Shown: positions 33,535 through 43,860 of the stretch, in pieces | Numbering within the stretch: position 1 is the stretch's first letter | Layout: every line of letters begins with the position of its first letter | Assembly: GCA_035610835.1 (NCBI GenBank) | Contig: CM069457.1 | Span: 21,508,658 to 21,572,657, forward strand | DNA length: 64,000 nucleotides | From: Ophiura sarsii | Taxonomy: Eukaryota; Echinodermata; Ophiuroidea; Amphilepidida; Ophiuridae | Direction of reading: 5' to 3' | Translations under genes and position numbers: made by a program | Notes under the pieces: model-generated | What the model saw: only the letters and a program-made list of their open reading frames with translations | What the model was told of the DNA's origin: nothing | Database searches by the model: none

Positions 33535-35580
33535 GATGAAGACCTTGTTCAACAACGACCAAATATATTTACATCATTTATATGTGAATAGCGTTTTGGA
33601 AAATTGATGAAAACAAGTAAAACACGTGGTTTAATAGGCTTAATTTGACATTAAAAAATAGCTGCTCCTTAAAAATGTTTACGTTTTATTATAATTAGGC
33701 CCTTATTTATACATCGTCCGTTCCCTGTAAATGGGCGAGGGAACTTCTGAATGGGATGGGTTACTTAAGTAATTGTGGAATTTAAAATATTTTGTAAATA
33801 GCATTTTATTCACACACCACCTTTAACATTAAGAGAAAAATTAAATCAAGAATGCGTTTAATTTACATAACACATTTTGATAGATATATGTTTACAGAAT
33901 ATTTGTATCAAATGGCGATTCTCTTGTGCTGGGTAGCGACCGTTTCGGCTAAAATTGTGGCTTTAGGAATGGTCCGTGACATATGGCCCTCGCCAAAAAT
34001 ATTTTCCTCAGGGATATAGCTACATTTTGGTATATAAAGCTGTTAGCTAACTTAAGGATCGCATGGCGAAATGCATTAATTCCCCGAAAAAACGGGCGAA
34101 AGAATGAACACATTTTGCGAACATTTGTTGTTTGTTTACAATTTTGCATCGATGCATGGATTCCAAATACGGTTCGCCATCCTATTAATTTGCATATGAA
34201 TAGTGGGTTTATCTCAAATCAACAACGCTTTGTTACTGTACTTAAGGTATGGGGGAGTTTTTGAACAAAAGTTCATCAATTTCCAGTCTCAAGGGAGAGC
34301 GTTACGAATGACATAGTAATCGATCAGGACACTACTATTACCAGGGATATTGTGCTTACAATTACTATAATGAAACCGGCTTAAATACACCTTCATCAAG
34401 AAATTGTTGTTGTTAAATTGGATTAAGGTATTATTCCAAATAATCTCATTGCCCGCATCTTTAATCTCATACTTATGATGCACTCTCTTTGTCTTAAACC
34501 TATTCTTAACGACATTATCATAAAAACATGACATCTTGTTAACAATATCATACAATTAATATTAACGTTTTTACACGGACAAGTACATTAAAAATGTAAT
34601 TATCCATGCCAATGTATTGCCTTGTAAATTGCATTATTATTCCATGTTGACCGTCTTAACCTAAAATTGCTGTTTTTCTTGACGGCTTCATTCCTGTTCC
34701 CAAGAAATCTGGTAAACATGGTGTTGATCTTAACGACAACATGATCAGGTATGTGAATAGCAGTTGCTTTAAAGGTGAGTTGAGACGCCAACAGGGTTTT
34801 TACAATCAGGTTCCTATTATACTCTCATTTTACATGCGCGGATCAAACTTTCAACCTTTTGCATTTTATTATCTCATTTTCTTTCTATATTAATAAAAAG
34901 TAGACAAATTAGTATCACAATTTCACCAATTAAGGTAACGTGTATAACTTTAAATATGAAGAAACATTGTTTCCTTCTTTTCAGTTAAAATCTCTCCAGT
35001 TCTTGGATCCAGTGTGTTGGGACATTCTCTACGTGATCTCTCAAATTTTCATTTCCGTTAGAATAAAGCGCTTAACATACTAAACTACGAACTTACTCAT
35101 TGCACTTTCACAAATGTGTAGTAATTCTCCCGCACAATAGCATGACGCAGCGAACGCTTGCGCACAGCGTTGGAGCGTGGTGGCGTATGCTGAGCCCTTA
35201 CGATACATACGACGTTATAAGGAAACTATACCTTTCACACGTTCGTGTTCTTTTGTTATTCCCCAACTCTCCCAGATATGGCTTGTTTTACTTTTCATTT
35301 TTATATTATAATATGCAGGGTTAACTCGTAATACCGTGTTGCGAGAACACGCTGGTTTAGGAAAACTTACGTTAGCGAAACAAGTCTTTAAGAGAGCTCG
35401 TGGGAGGTACCATCCCGGGAAACCTTATGTTAGGTATTGTTAATTAACAAGCTTGGAGGCTTCTGATTCATCTGAGAGTTCTTACCTGGCATTATATATA
35501 ATCATAACGTCCACGGCCTTCTATTCCTAGAACCTGTCAAGGTCAGGCCAAGACATCAAAACATGTTAGGGATTACGTCA
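33535..35580. other. Non-coding stretch
   Basis: Overlapping frames on both strands near 33949-34264 show no domain. An octamer-like ATTTGCAT sits near 34189. No supported feature. Confidence 0.4.
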
Positions 35581-36080
35581 AAACTCGACCGCCAGGCAAC
35601 CGCCGGTTACGGCCGGTTCCGCCCGGTTCTCACAAAACGTGTCGTCTGTTTTAATATACACACATAATGAGGTCAAATAGTTACACTCTGGTGAACACGA
35701 CCGGTTGATAGTGCCTCGTCACACGCGTGAGCAATAACATCTTGAAGTAATGGGCTCTTAAAGTCTCAGTTGACAACCAGTACAATACAGCTATTGATTT
35801 TCGCTGGGGTTGGCTTTTTCAATCTGTTTATAGCTCAATTAACTTTTTTAAATCAATACCGAAAGTCTATGAATGGGGTTTTTTATAGAACGATTATAGA
35901 GAGAGCTATTATGACCGCAAAGTAACAGATTGATAGTGTAAATTGGTCCGGTTACAGCATTAAGTCAACCGGTGGTTGTTCAGTGTTGCATGCGCGAATA
36001 TTCATATACCAGTAAAACATTTGACCTGAAAGAACCGGGCGGAACCGCCCGTAACCGGCGGTCAACGGGCGGTCGAGTTT
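35581..36080. mobile_element. 500-bp element with GC-rich terminal inverted repeats
   Basis: The left end AAACTCGACCGCC, CCGCCGGTTACGG, GGTTCCGCCCGGTTCT is mirrored by the right end AGAACCGGGCGGAACC, CCGTAACCGGCGG, GGGCGGTCGAGTTT. The repeat is about 50 bp with a few mismatches. Its high GC contrasts sharply with the AT-rich interior and surroundings. No clear target duplication and no coding frame. The superfamily is not recognised. Confidence 0.85.
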
Positions 36081-36238
36081 AGGGCAGTTCCGCAATTAGA
36101 TAACCAAAATTGAAAAAAAATTGAAAAAATTGAAAATCGTCGAAATCACCCAATGTATGTATCATATCAAAGGTTATATGTTGTAGTTACATGATCTAAT
36201 TTGGAATGACCTAACATTATCGGTTTTGCTGATTTTGA

Positions 36239-36995
36239 AGTTGTTGCGGACGTACAGGGTATTTTTAGTAGAAATCACACCATATGGAAGTACAATTATT
36301 TCCATGAATGAGCTAAGGCAAGCATTACAAATGGATACAATCAATACAACAATGATCATATTCATAGTTTACTTTAAATGACCAAAATATTAATAATTAT
36401 ATTTTTTTGGATTACATTTGGCACCTTCCTTTGCGGACGCACACTTCCCAAAAAGCTACTACTTTTAACTACGTCGTGTAATACCTTGGCAATGTTGGAA
36501 ACCAATGTAGTTAATATTTTTGTAAAGCCGATAATTTATACTTAATGTTTAAAACTTAATTTGTTCTGTATCTGTCTACATTGTTATTACGTAGTCTCTG
36601 GAAGTGTTGCGGACGTACATCTGTGAATTATTTCACAGATGTACGTCCGCAACACTAAATCGTACGTCCGCAACGATAAACATTGGTCAATTTTAACTAA
36701 AAGATAAAGTTTTCTGTTTGTTTTCTCTAGATTGGTCCCTCTTACAGACCTGAACACTTCCGAGAAATTTTGATAGTAATACACATAATTATACTGAAAA
36801 AATTACTTTCTCTGAATACGACAGGGACGAAGGGTTTTCACACCATATCTCATTAACCGAAAATGGTACAGGAAAGGAATTTTCAGGTTTTATACTTGTT
36901 CTAGAGATACTTAAAAGCCAGGTGTTAAAAATCGAGCAACTGGCATAGTTTAGATTTTGCAAGCCCTCAAAGTGTCTAGAATGTGCGTCCGCAAC
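36239..36995. repeat. Cluster of a GTTGCGGACGTAC motif on both strands
   Basis: GTTGCGGACGTAC or a close variant occurs at 36243-36255 (+), 36431-36442 (+, TTGCGGACGCAC), 36606-36618 (+), 36641-36653 (-), 36661-36674 (-) and 36983-36995 (-). The outermost copies face inward, as terminal inverted repeats would. Nested TIR elements are possible; a binding-site cluster is the alternative. Confidence 0.65.
36603..36656. other. Perfect 25-bp-stem hairpin
   Basis: The arms 36603-36627 and 36632-36656 are exact complements, beginning AGTGTTGCGGACGTACATC, around a 4-nt loop (TTAT). It lies inside the motif cluster at 36239-36995. Confidence 0.9.
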
Positions 36996-37349
36996 TACGG
37001 AACTGCACACTATGATTTAAAATTTGCTAATCCATAGATATCCACTATTATTGCATGCACCTGTATTAATGAACATGCAAGGTTACAGTTAACGAGCTGT
37101 ACCTATAGATACATTGTAGAATGATATCATTAATGGCCATCGATATCCCTTAGGAACATAGGACTTAAAAGTTACATCCTTCACGCAATAATCTCTCAAG
37201 GTCAATACTCGTATAATACACCGCTTGCATCAAAACATCTTCAATTTAACGTCTCTTGAGGCTCTTTGAAGTCAGATCCAATCCACTATTTTCTTTAAAA
37301 AGTCAATTAATATCGATGACAATATAGCCATCGTACTTTATTGTTTATT
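36996..37349. other. Non-coding stretch
   Basis: Nothing recognised. Confidence 0.4.
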
Positions 37350-37598
37350 TTAACACTTTCCACGCGGCTATTAATTTTACTATTACAAAACAGAATTTTC
37401 CGAAACCTTTTCGTAATTTTCAGAGTATATTTAAAGGATTACTGAACCAATAATAGGCATGTTTGTACTTAATTCAATGCATTTCTCATGGTGATTCCAA
37501 ATATAGTAATATAATTCAATAATGTTGACATTTATTAAACATTTTGTGAAATTTCGGAATGTCGTCTGCAGCCGCCTGCCGCGTGGAAAGTGTTTTAA
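37350..37598 (+). mobile_element. Family I MITE, copy 8
   Basis: Full length: TTAA-CACTTTCCACGCGGC ... GCCGCGTGGAAAGTGTT-TTAA. The inverted repeats are perfect over 15 bp. Confidence 0.93.
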
Positions 37599-38018
37599 AA
37601 TACTGATGAGAGCAATATTGGAATACAGCGATATGATAAGGAAGCATTTACTCGCAGACATCTGTATTATATTACTTTAACCCGTGTCATAGGTGTATGC
37701 CGAAACAAAATCAGTTTAGAATATCAAGCATGGCTCCAATAATGTGTATGATTAAGGGTGGGGTTGGGCTGAAGATTGAGACCCCTGTTTTAACTTTAAG
37801 TGAAAATTAAAGATTTTTTAATATTTGCTTCATTTTGTTTGTAATTGAATTAAATCAAACATTTGGTTCAGTATGGACCAGTAAGGCAAAATAAAAATAA
37901 AAACATATTTAGCATCCTGACTTTTTCCTAAGTGCAATCAGGTGTTTCCAAAATGGGAGGGAGGGATTGGGAGAGGGGGTGGGGGGCTTGATTATCATTT
38001 GGGGGGTTGCACCCATTC
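37599..38018. other. Non-coding stretch
   Basis: G-rich patches near 37960-37990. Nothing else recognised. Confidence 0.4.
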
Positions 38019-38045
38019 AAATAAATAAATAAATATATAAATATA

Positions 38046-38088
<43 letters not shown>

Positions 38089-38226
38089 ATAGATAAATAG
38101 ATAGATAAATAGATAAATAGAATAGATAAATAGAATAGATAAATAGATAAATAGATAAATAGATAAATAGATAAATAGATAAATAGATAAATAGATAATA
38201 GATAAATAGATAAATAGATAAATAAA
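38019..38226 (+). repeat. (AAAT)n / (AGATAAAT)n microsatellite
   Basis: About 200 bp of AAAT units passes into AGATAAAT units. It is read as an Ile/Tyr/Leu repeat on the other strand, which is a composition artefact and not a protein. Confidence 0.95.
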
Positions 38227-38371
38227 TGGTTTAACTAATTTTGAGACGAAATTCCAGACCATTCTTTGAAAAAAGCCTGGAAATCCGAATTCCTCTATAG
38301 GGTGCTGACTACGGGCTGACTAATTAGGGGGGGGGGGGGGGTGCGGATTTTTTCTGGAATAGCCCAATAGC

Positions 38372-38560
38372 TTATCTTGTTTGACTAAGGAGAAATCTCC
38401 CAATTGTTGTGGGGTTGTTTAATGAGTTGTGGATGTCATATATACCTAGATTGTTCTTCAGATGGTCCCCCCCCCCCCTCCATGCACACAAATCAACTTG
38501 ATTGGTTTCCTGTACTGTTTTTAGACTGCTGTGATTTGATTTGTGGGTTTCTTTTGGTTT
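38372..38560 (+). repeat. Interspersed repeat block B, copy 1
   Basis: TTATCTTGTTTGACTAAGG, CATATATACCTAGATTGTTC, a C-run, then CCATGCACACAAATCAACTT and GGTTTCCTGTACT are shared with 58860-59066. Confidence 0.85.
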
Positions 38561-38696
38561 GAATGATACATACACTTTATAAGCAAGGATTTGTGCAAAT
38601 TGGTCCTGATTTAAAGTGACAAGGGAAGTTTGGATTTTCAGACAATTGTATAAAAATGTGTTTGGAATTCCATACTTTTTTGGCGAAAAGTATTTT

Positions 38697-39182
38697 GTCC
38701 TCTATAGGTGCAGCAAATGAGAGCGCCTGGAATTCCATACTTTTTTGAAGTTTGATCTGGAATTCCATACTTTTTTAAAGTTTGATCTGGAATTCCATAC
38801 ACTTTTCATAGAGGGAGCCATGGAATTCCAGACTAAAAAATGAAAAAATAGTTTGTCCTCTATAGGTGCAGCAAGAAATAGCGCCTGGAATTCCATACTT
38901 TTTTGAAGTTTGATCTGGAATTCCATACTTTTTTGAAGTTTAATCTGGAATTCCAGACACTTTTCATAGAGGGAGCCATGGAATTCCAGACTAAAAAATG
39001 AAAAAATAGTTTGTCCTCTATAGGTGCAGCAAGAAAGAGCGCCTGGAATTCCATACTTTTTTGAAGTTTGATCTGGAATTCCATACTTTTTTGAAGTTTA
39101 ATCTGGAATTCCAGACACTTTTCATAGAGGGAGCCATGGAATTCCAGACTAAAAAATGAAAAAATAGTTTGTCCTCTATAGG
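38697..39182 (+). repeat. 158-bp minisatellite, about three units
   Basis: Units start at about 38697, 38855 and 39013 with GTCCTCTATAGGTGCAGCAA. Each unit contains two or three copies of a 30-bp subrepeat with TGGAATTCCATACTTTTTTG. The units are nearly identical. The array ends in GTCCTCTATAGGGGG and ATTATTATCTGGAATAG, the arm of the foldback repeat seen at 16976-17187. Confidence 0.93.
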
Positions 39183-39207
39183 GGGGGGTTCATTATTATC
39201 TGGAATA

Positions 39208-39575
39208 GCCCAATAGGTGTGACGCTGTTTTAAAATGATCATTATTGTAAATTCTTAAACAGCTAAGATCGAGAGAGAGAGTTTAAGCAATCCCATTGGT
39301 TCTCAGAGAAATCGGCGACATTAGATGAGACAATTGAGAGACGTAACACTTCTTTTCTTTTTTTTGGGGGGGGGGGGGGGGGGGGCGGGGCGAAGCCACC
39401 CTATTAGCATATGATTGCAAACATTTATACATTTAGGTCTTTCTAGACATAAGTGGAGGCTGCCATGGTCAGATGGTTGTAGTCTTTGTAATGCAGTTTA
39501 TTTTAACAGTACCCGCATGCAGTTTGTGCTGGAGTCAAAGCTATATTTGTTTTGTCGGGGGGGGGGGGGGGGGGG
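39208..39575 (+). repeat. Interspersed repeat block A, copy 1
   Basis: TAGGTGTGACGCTGTTTTAA, GAGAGACGTAACAC, a G-run (39366-39386), GCGAAGCCACCCTATTAGCAT, AGTCTTTCTAGACATAAGTG-like words and GTGCTGGAGTCAAAGCTA match 58549-58812. This copy additionally carries the CATTGGTTCTCAGAGAAATC segment seen at 16446, and a 19-G run at the end (39557-39575). Confidence 0.85.
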
Positions 39576-39960
39576 TTTAATGTACTCACGTATATTGGCC
39601 ATACGGGTATTTGCGGGGACCAAGAACCCCTTTTCACGGCATGTCAGCCGCTCATTAAAGCATCTCACCCATTCACTAGCCCGGAAACCCTGTAGACCCG
39701 TTCTCTAAGCTTATCGTTTTAGAGTCAAGACCGCCCCCACCCCATTTCAACCTTGATCGAATTTATTTTTGGATCTTTTTTTCGTTTTATGCAAGCAAAT
39801 CAACGTGGTGACATATTGGCGTGTACCTGCATCTATGGATAAGTTGTGTGGAGCCCATTGATGCAGGGAACCAGCATATAGTTTGATCAGTTCGAGGAAA
39901 AAAATTGTGCACATTTTACGATTTTTTGGGGAGTTTGTAAAAAAAAGAAAGAAATTGTCG
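39576..39960. other. Non-coding stretch
   Basis: Nothing recognised. Confidence 0.4.
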
Positions 39961-40040
39961 GTACATCATGCCTTCCGCAACTATGGTCGTGCCCCCCCCC
40001 CCCCGCACACCCCAGTTTCAAAAAGCTGGGTACGCCACTG
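39961..40040 (-). mobile_element. hAT-like terminus abutting a broken MITE
   Basis: On the minus strand from 40040 the sequence begins CAGTGGCGTACCCAGCTTTT, followed by a G-run (C-run on the plus strand, about 39993-40004). CAGTGGCG starts are common at hAT-type ends. It stops exactly where the truncated family I MITE begins. Confidence 0.35.
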
Positions 40041-40216
40041 GTCAAGGTCTATCTCAAGGATTACTAAACCAATATGTCATGTTTGTACTTATATTAATGC
40101 ATTTCTCGTGGTGATTCCAAATATGGTAATGAAATTTAATAATTTTGACGTATTTGAAACATTTTGTGAAATATTAGAATGTCGTCTGCAGACGCTTGCC
40201 ACATGGAAAGTGTTAA
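40041..40216 (+). mobile_element. Family I MITE, copy 9, left end missing
   Basis: It begins inside the element (GTCAAGGTCTATCTCAAGG) and ends CACATGGAAAGTG-TTAA. About 70 bp of the left end is replaced by the hAT-like terminus. Confidence 0.88.
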
Positions 40217-40859
40217 TGCTCCTTTTTTTGAGTAAGAAAATCTTATCGATATCCTATACCGTCTGCGAAATGCAGTTTACACTACCTCTGCATCTCAATC
40301 TGACCCAGGATCATGATAAATCGGTGCTTTCATTAACTTACTTGTTAGCGTCAAGATTGGACTGGAGTAGACTGGTAATGTGGTAGATGTGAACTCTGTG
40401 GGTGAGGTCCTCCGGTTTGGTTGACGTATAAAGGACTATCCGCTCTCAGCGGCCTGGTTCTCTCTTGGAAATGTTGAGCTCTCTGCTTCCTATTTGGAAA
40501 GGAGGAATAATAGTGATAACGGTCGAGTGACTGATACCGGCTGAAATATCTTGACAATGAGGTATGTTATACCTGTTGACAAATAATTTGACAATTTTGA
40601 TATTAGTTTAATATCCGTGACATACACAATATTATTTGAAATAGGCATGAAAACGTGCTTTGAATTTATCCATTGGAATTCATTGTTGCCAGATAATTGA
40701 ATAGGCGGACGCATAAGAGTTAAGGTAGTGGTAACATTTGACTGCAACTTTATTATTTATATAAGTTAAAAGTTTAACGGGTTCGCCGTCGGACAAGTTT
40801 TAATCTGTCAAGCTTTAGTCAGGATAAGCTCTGACTTCTTCAGGACCAAATTATTACAA
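40217..40859. other. Non-coding stretch with a hammerhead-like motif at 40801-40844
   Basis: On the minus strand, CTGAAGA-AGTC, then AGAGCTTATCCT, then GACT-AAAGC has the layout of a hammerhead ribozyme core (CUGANGA, stem II, GAAA) with a 4-bp stem II but with two core positions changed. It may be a decayed ribozyme of a Penelope-like or related retroelement. The rest is unrecognised. Confidence 0.25.
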
Positions 40860-41218
40860 TATAGACGTTATTCATAATTGGCGCATTTACATCGGAGGGC
40901 CGTGCTAGCCAGCTGAGCATGATCAGAGCAATTAGTGCTCCGAAAACGAGGCTAACGATGTAACCGAGACGATAGTGAAGTAGTTTTTCAATGTAGTGAA
41001 CTTTGCACTAATAGGCCTAATCATGAACATTCGTGAAATAAACTTGAACGTACAATCTATATATTCCACTAGTTTGAAATGAAATGTTTGCTGGTAACCG
41101 ACACTATCTAGGAAACTGTAGAAGTTCACTACATTGCACTAAAAGTACGAGATTGTATGTTTATCGAGTACGTCTCCCTCTTTAGATATGAAATCGCCAA
41201 TTATGAATAACGTCTATA
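40860..41218. mobile_element. 359-bp MITE with perfect 24-bp terminal inverted repeats
   Basis: TATAGACGTTATTCATAATT-GGCG at the left and CGCC-AATTATGAATAACGTCTATA at the right are exact complements. A second inner inverted repeat, AATGTAGTGAACT (near 40990) and AGTTCACTACATT (near 41124), is present. TA at each outer edge fits a TA target duplication. No coding frame. Confidence 0.9.
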
Positions 41219-41499
41219 AGAAAACATACATATTGCAACTTCTCTATTGTTATCATCATTTGGGCTGCCCCCTTGCCCCGTGATTTGGGAGTAATTAGTG
41301 CCCTTTTCTACTGTGTGAAAGAATTGGTGGCTCTGAAAAGAGCCGTTCAAATGGATTGCCGCTTTCCCACTGAACAGAGATTATGGCTCTGAAATTTATT
41401 TCGTGACCTTTGCTTGATCACCCACATTTGCAATATAACAACAGCAATGTATACCATTGTAATTGAATATGATACCAAGATAAGTGAAGTGATTTATAA

Positions 41500-42503
41500 G
41501 TCGTTATCACCAAATTCGAAGTAATGTTTACTTCTGGTCTTACCTCGGGAAAATATCACAACTTCAGTTTTGCTAGTATTAAATCCCACATTTTACAATT
41601 ATTTTTCATAGCATCAAGACCTTTCTGCAAATCATCAGGATTTTCGGCTAAAAGAATGGTATCGTTAGCATATTAGAGGATATAAAGTCTGAGAAAAATG
41701 TCAATGTCATTGTCGCTAAGGTAATCATTAATGTCATTTTTGATATCTTCCAGACCTTTGTAATGTTTGCTGAGAATTAATTTAAGATCGTTCAAAAAGA
41801 TTGCAAACAATAGAGGAGAAAGATGTTCACCTTCTCTAACACCAATGTTGCAATCAAAAAGCTCAGAGGTATGACCGTTGAGCTTGACACATTATTTTGC
41901 ATTGTCATACATGTTATAAACAAATCTATTACTTAAGTCGAACGCTTTTTTATAATCAACAAATGCACAGTAAAGTGTTTTCTTTTTACTCAGGTAGATA
42001 TCAATAAGATTATATGTAACACAAATATATGATCAGTTGTAGAAAAATTTGCCCGGAAGCCAGCTTGATCATCACCTAAGATACCTCTTTCATCAAGATG
42101 TTATTCGTGTATTAATAATTTACCCACACAACTTAATATGGTGACCGAGACCGTGATCCCACGATAATTACTAGGATCCTCAGGGGTTCCTTTGTTTTTG
42201 TAAATTGGTGTGATGCTACCAATACACCAGATTTTAGGAACGATACCCGTGTTTAAGACAACATTGAAAAGGTTTACTAAAATATCAATAGCCTGGGTCG
42301 AACTGTCAGAGCTTAAATGTTTGAAATGTTGAAATAATAAATCAGGAGAATTTCTTTTTTCTCGTAGATTTACATGAGTTGTTAATCATATTCCAGTATT
42401 GTTTTGGATCAGTAGATTTGAGTAACCTGAGTTTGGTGTGAACATCATCAAAATATTTTTTCTTAACTTTTTTTGTACTTTTTAAATTCTAGTTTGACAC
42501 AGT
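41500..42503 (-). pseudogene. Decayed non-LTR reverse transcriptase, 3' part
   Basis: Translating the minus strand gives, in order, TDPKQYWNMI, IVPKIWCIGSITPIYKNKGT, PSNYRGI, DDQAGFRANFSTTDHI, FVDYKKAFDLSNRFVYNMY, GVREGEHLSPLLFAIFLNDL and YANDTILLAE. These are the RT motifs of a Jockey/CR1/I-like LINE; the YADD box has become YAND and there are stops and frameshifts. The family differs from the LINE at 6.5 kb. The upstream part continues beyond two inserted elements at 43365-43531 and 43779-43860. Confidence 0.88.
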
Positions 42504-43364
42504 TTAAGGGGGAAGTAGGGGTTGAGAGCACATTTTACTGAAACTAATTTTTCTCCAATATTAAAGGTATACTGTTAATGTTAATTGGGTATGTACTTAC
42601 ACCTTAAGTGTTGTATAGGGTAAAACAATATCGCTACTTGGTCGGTCATGTGACCCGTTGCCATGGAAACGGCGGCCATCTTGGATCATCTTTTTTACTA
42701 CGAGGACACCTTGCGCGCAAGATATCTCAAAAGCTATATATCGGAGTATTGGGACAAAGAGCAAATGAAAGCTGATTGATAATGCTATAGAATGAACTAG
42801 GATCTATTTATTTTTTACGGAGATGTAAAAATATATGTTCTCATAAAGTTAGAGTCTCCATTCTAGTTCATTTTAAATCTTATCTTATTAACAGTATTCT
42901 GGCCAAATTTGAAGGTCCTAGCCCCTTTAGTTTTTTCCAGATATCCTGTGCGCACGGTCGCAAAATGGTCGAAATTAGTTACGGAGATATCGTCAGTTAA
43001 AGGTATACTCATTAAAGGTAATTAATCGTCATTTTTTGTATCAAATTAACTAAATTTAAGGCATCTTAGAACACTAAATACATTTATTATTGGAGTAATC
43101 AAATAAAATATGACATTTTGACCAGAAATTAGATACTTAAAACAATAGAATACATAAGAATTAAATACATGCGTTAATATACGAAATTTTCGATTTCGCG
43201 ACGGACTTGGACGCGCAAAATTTATCATAACTTTGCAGAGGAATATCCGATTGTTTTATTTTTTTTTGAAGCAAAAGAAAGCTAATTCACTGGGCTGTGA
43301 ATTAATGCCAAAAAATACCCAAAATCCATAATATAAAACCTCTCAACCCCCACTTCCCCCTTAA
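42504..43364 (+). mobile_element. TTAA-flanked element, family II, copy 2
   Basis: This is an 861-bp insertion with TTAA on both sides and inverted ends GGGGGAAGTAGGGGTTGAGAG / CTCTCAACCCCCACTTCCCCC. It splits the minus-strand LINE pseudogene; collapsing the two TTAA copies into one restores a continuous peptide (DALNCVKLEFKK) across the site. There is no transposase, so it is non-autonomous. The diverged copy at 3649-4605 is in the opposite orientation. Confidence 0.93.
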
Positions 43365-43531
43365 GGCGTCATTCGTACCTGGCATTTTCTTGAGGTTGTT
43401 CTTCATTCTATAGTACTCGCTTCCTTTGGTAGTACGCTCATTGTTAAACCAAGATTTATATAAACCATTTTTCGTGGTTTGTTGGTTATTCTGCTGATTT
43501 GTGAAAGATCTCAAATTGGAAATACCTGTTC
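43365..43531 (-). pseudogene. Decayed LINE, middle fragment
   Basis: The minus-strand reading RTGISNLRSFTNQQNN ... KSWFNNERTTKGSEYYRMKN is the pre-RT region typical of LINE ORF2 (the W-F-N-x-E motif). It belongs to the same pseudogene as 41500-42503 and is cut off on both sides by TTAA elements. Confidence 0.8.
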
Positions 43532-43778
43532 TTAACACTTTCCACGCGGCAGGCAGTTGTAGACGACATTCCAAAATTTCACAAAATGTTTCAAAAATGT
43601 GAAAATTACTGTATTTCATTACCATATTTGGAATCACCATGAGAAATGCATTGAAATAAGTACAAACATGCCTAGTGTTTGGTCAGTAATCTTTAAGATA
43701 GACTTTGAAAATTATGAAAGGTTTCTGAAAAATCTATTTTGTGTATGGTAAAAATAATAGCCGCGTGGAAAGCGTTAA
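43532..43778 (-). mobile_element. Family I MITE, copy 10
   Basis: Full length, reverse orientation: TTAA-CACTTTCCACGCGGC ... GCCGCGTGGAAAGCG-TTAA. It is inserted in the LINE pseudogene. Collapsing the TTAA pair joins SLQQRALRTGISN in one open frame, which shows that TTAA is the duplicated target. Confidence 0.95.
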
Positions 43779-43860
43779 CGCGCGCTGCTGAAGTGAAAAT
43801 GTTCTATACATCTTTGAAAACATCATCCATACAATCTTGGTTAACATCATCAGAATTCAT
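43779..43860 (-). pseudogene. Decayed LINE, upstream fragment
   Basis: The minus strand reads NQDCMDDVFKDV then, one frame over, SKMYRTFSLQQRA, continuing into the fragment at 43365-43531 once the MITE is discounted. The upstream limit is not clear. Confidence 0.5.

Noticed and set aside
38017..38262. Ile/Tyr/Leu-rich minus-strand frame
   Set aside because: It is the translation of an AAAT/AGATAAAT microsatellite.
38019..39182. CRISPR array
   Set aside because: The repeats are a microsatellite and a 158-bp minisatellite without unique spacers. The window is eukaryotic in character.
38702..39242. Three similar 74-residue minus-strand frames
   Set aside because: They are the 158-bp minisatellite read in one frame.
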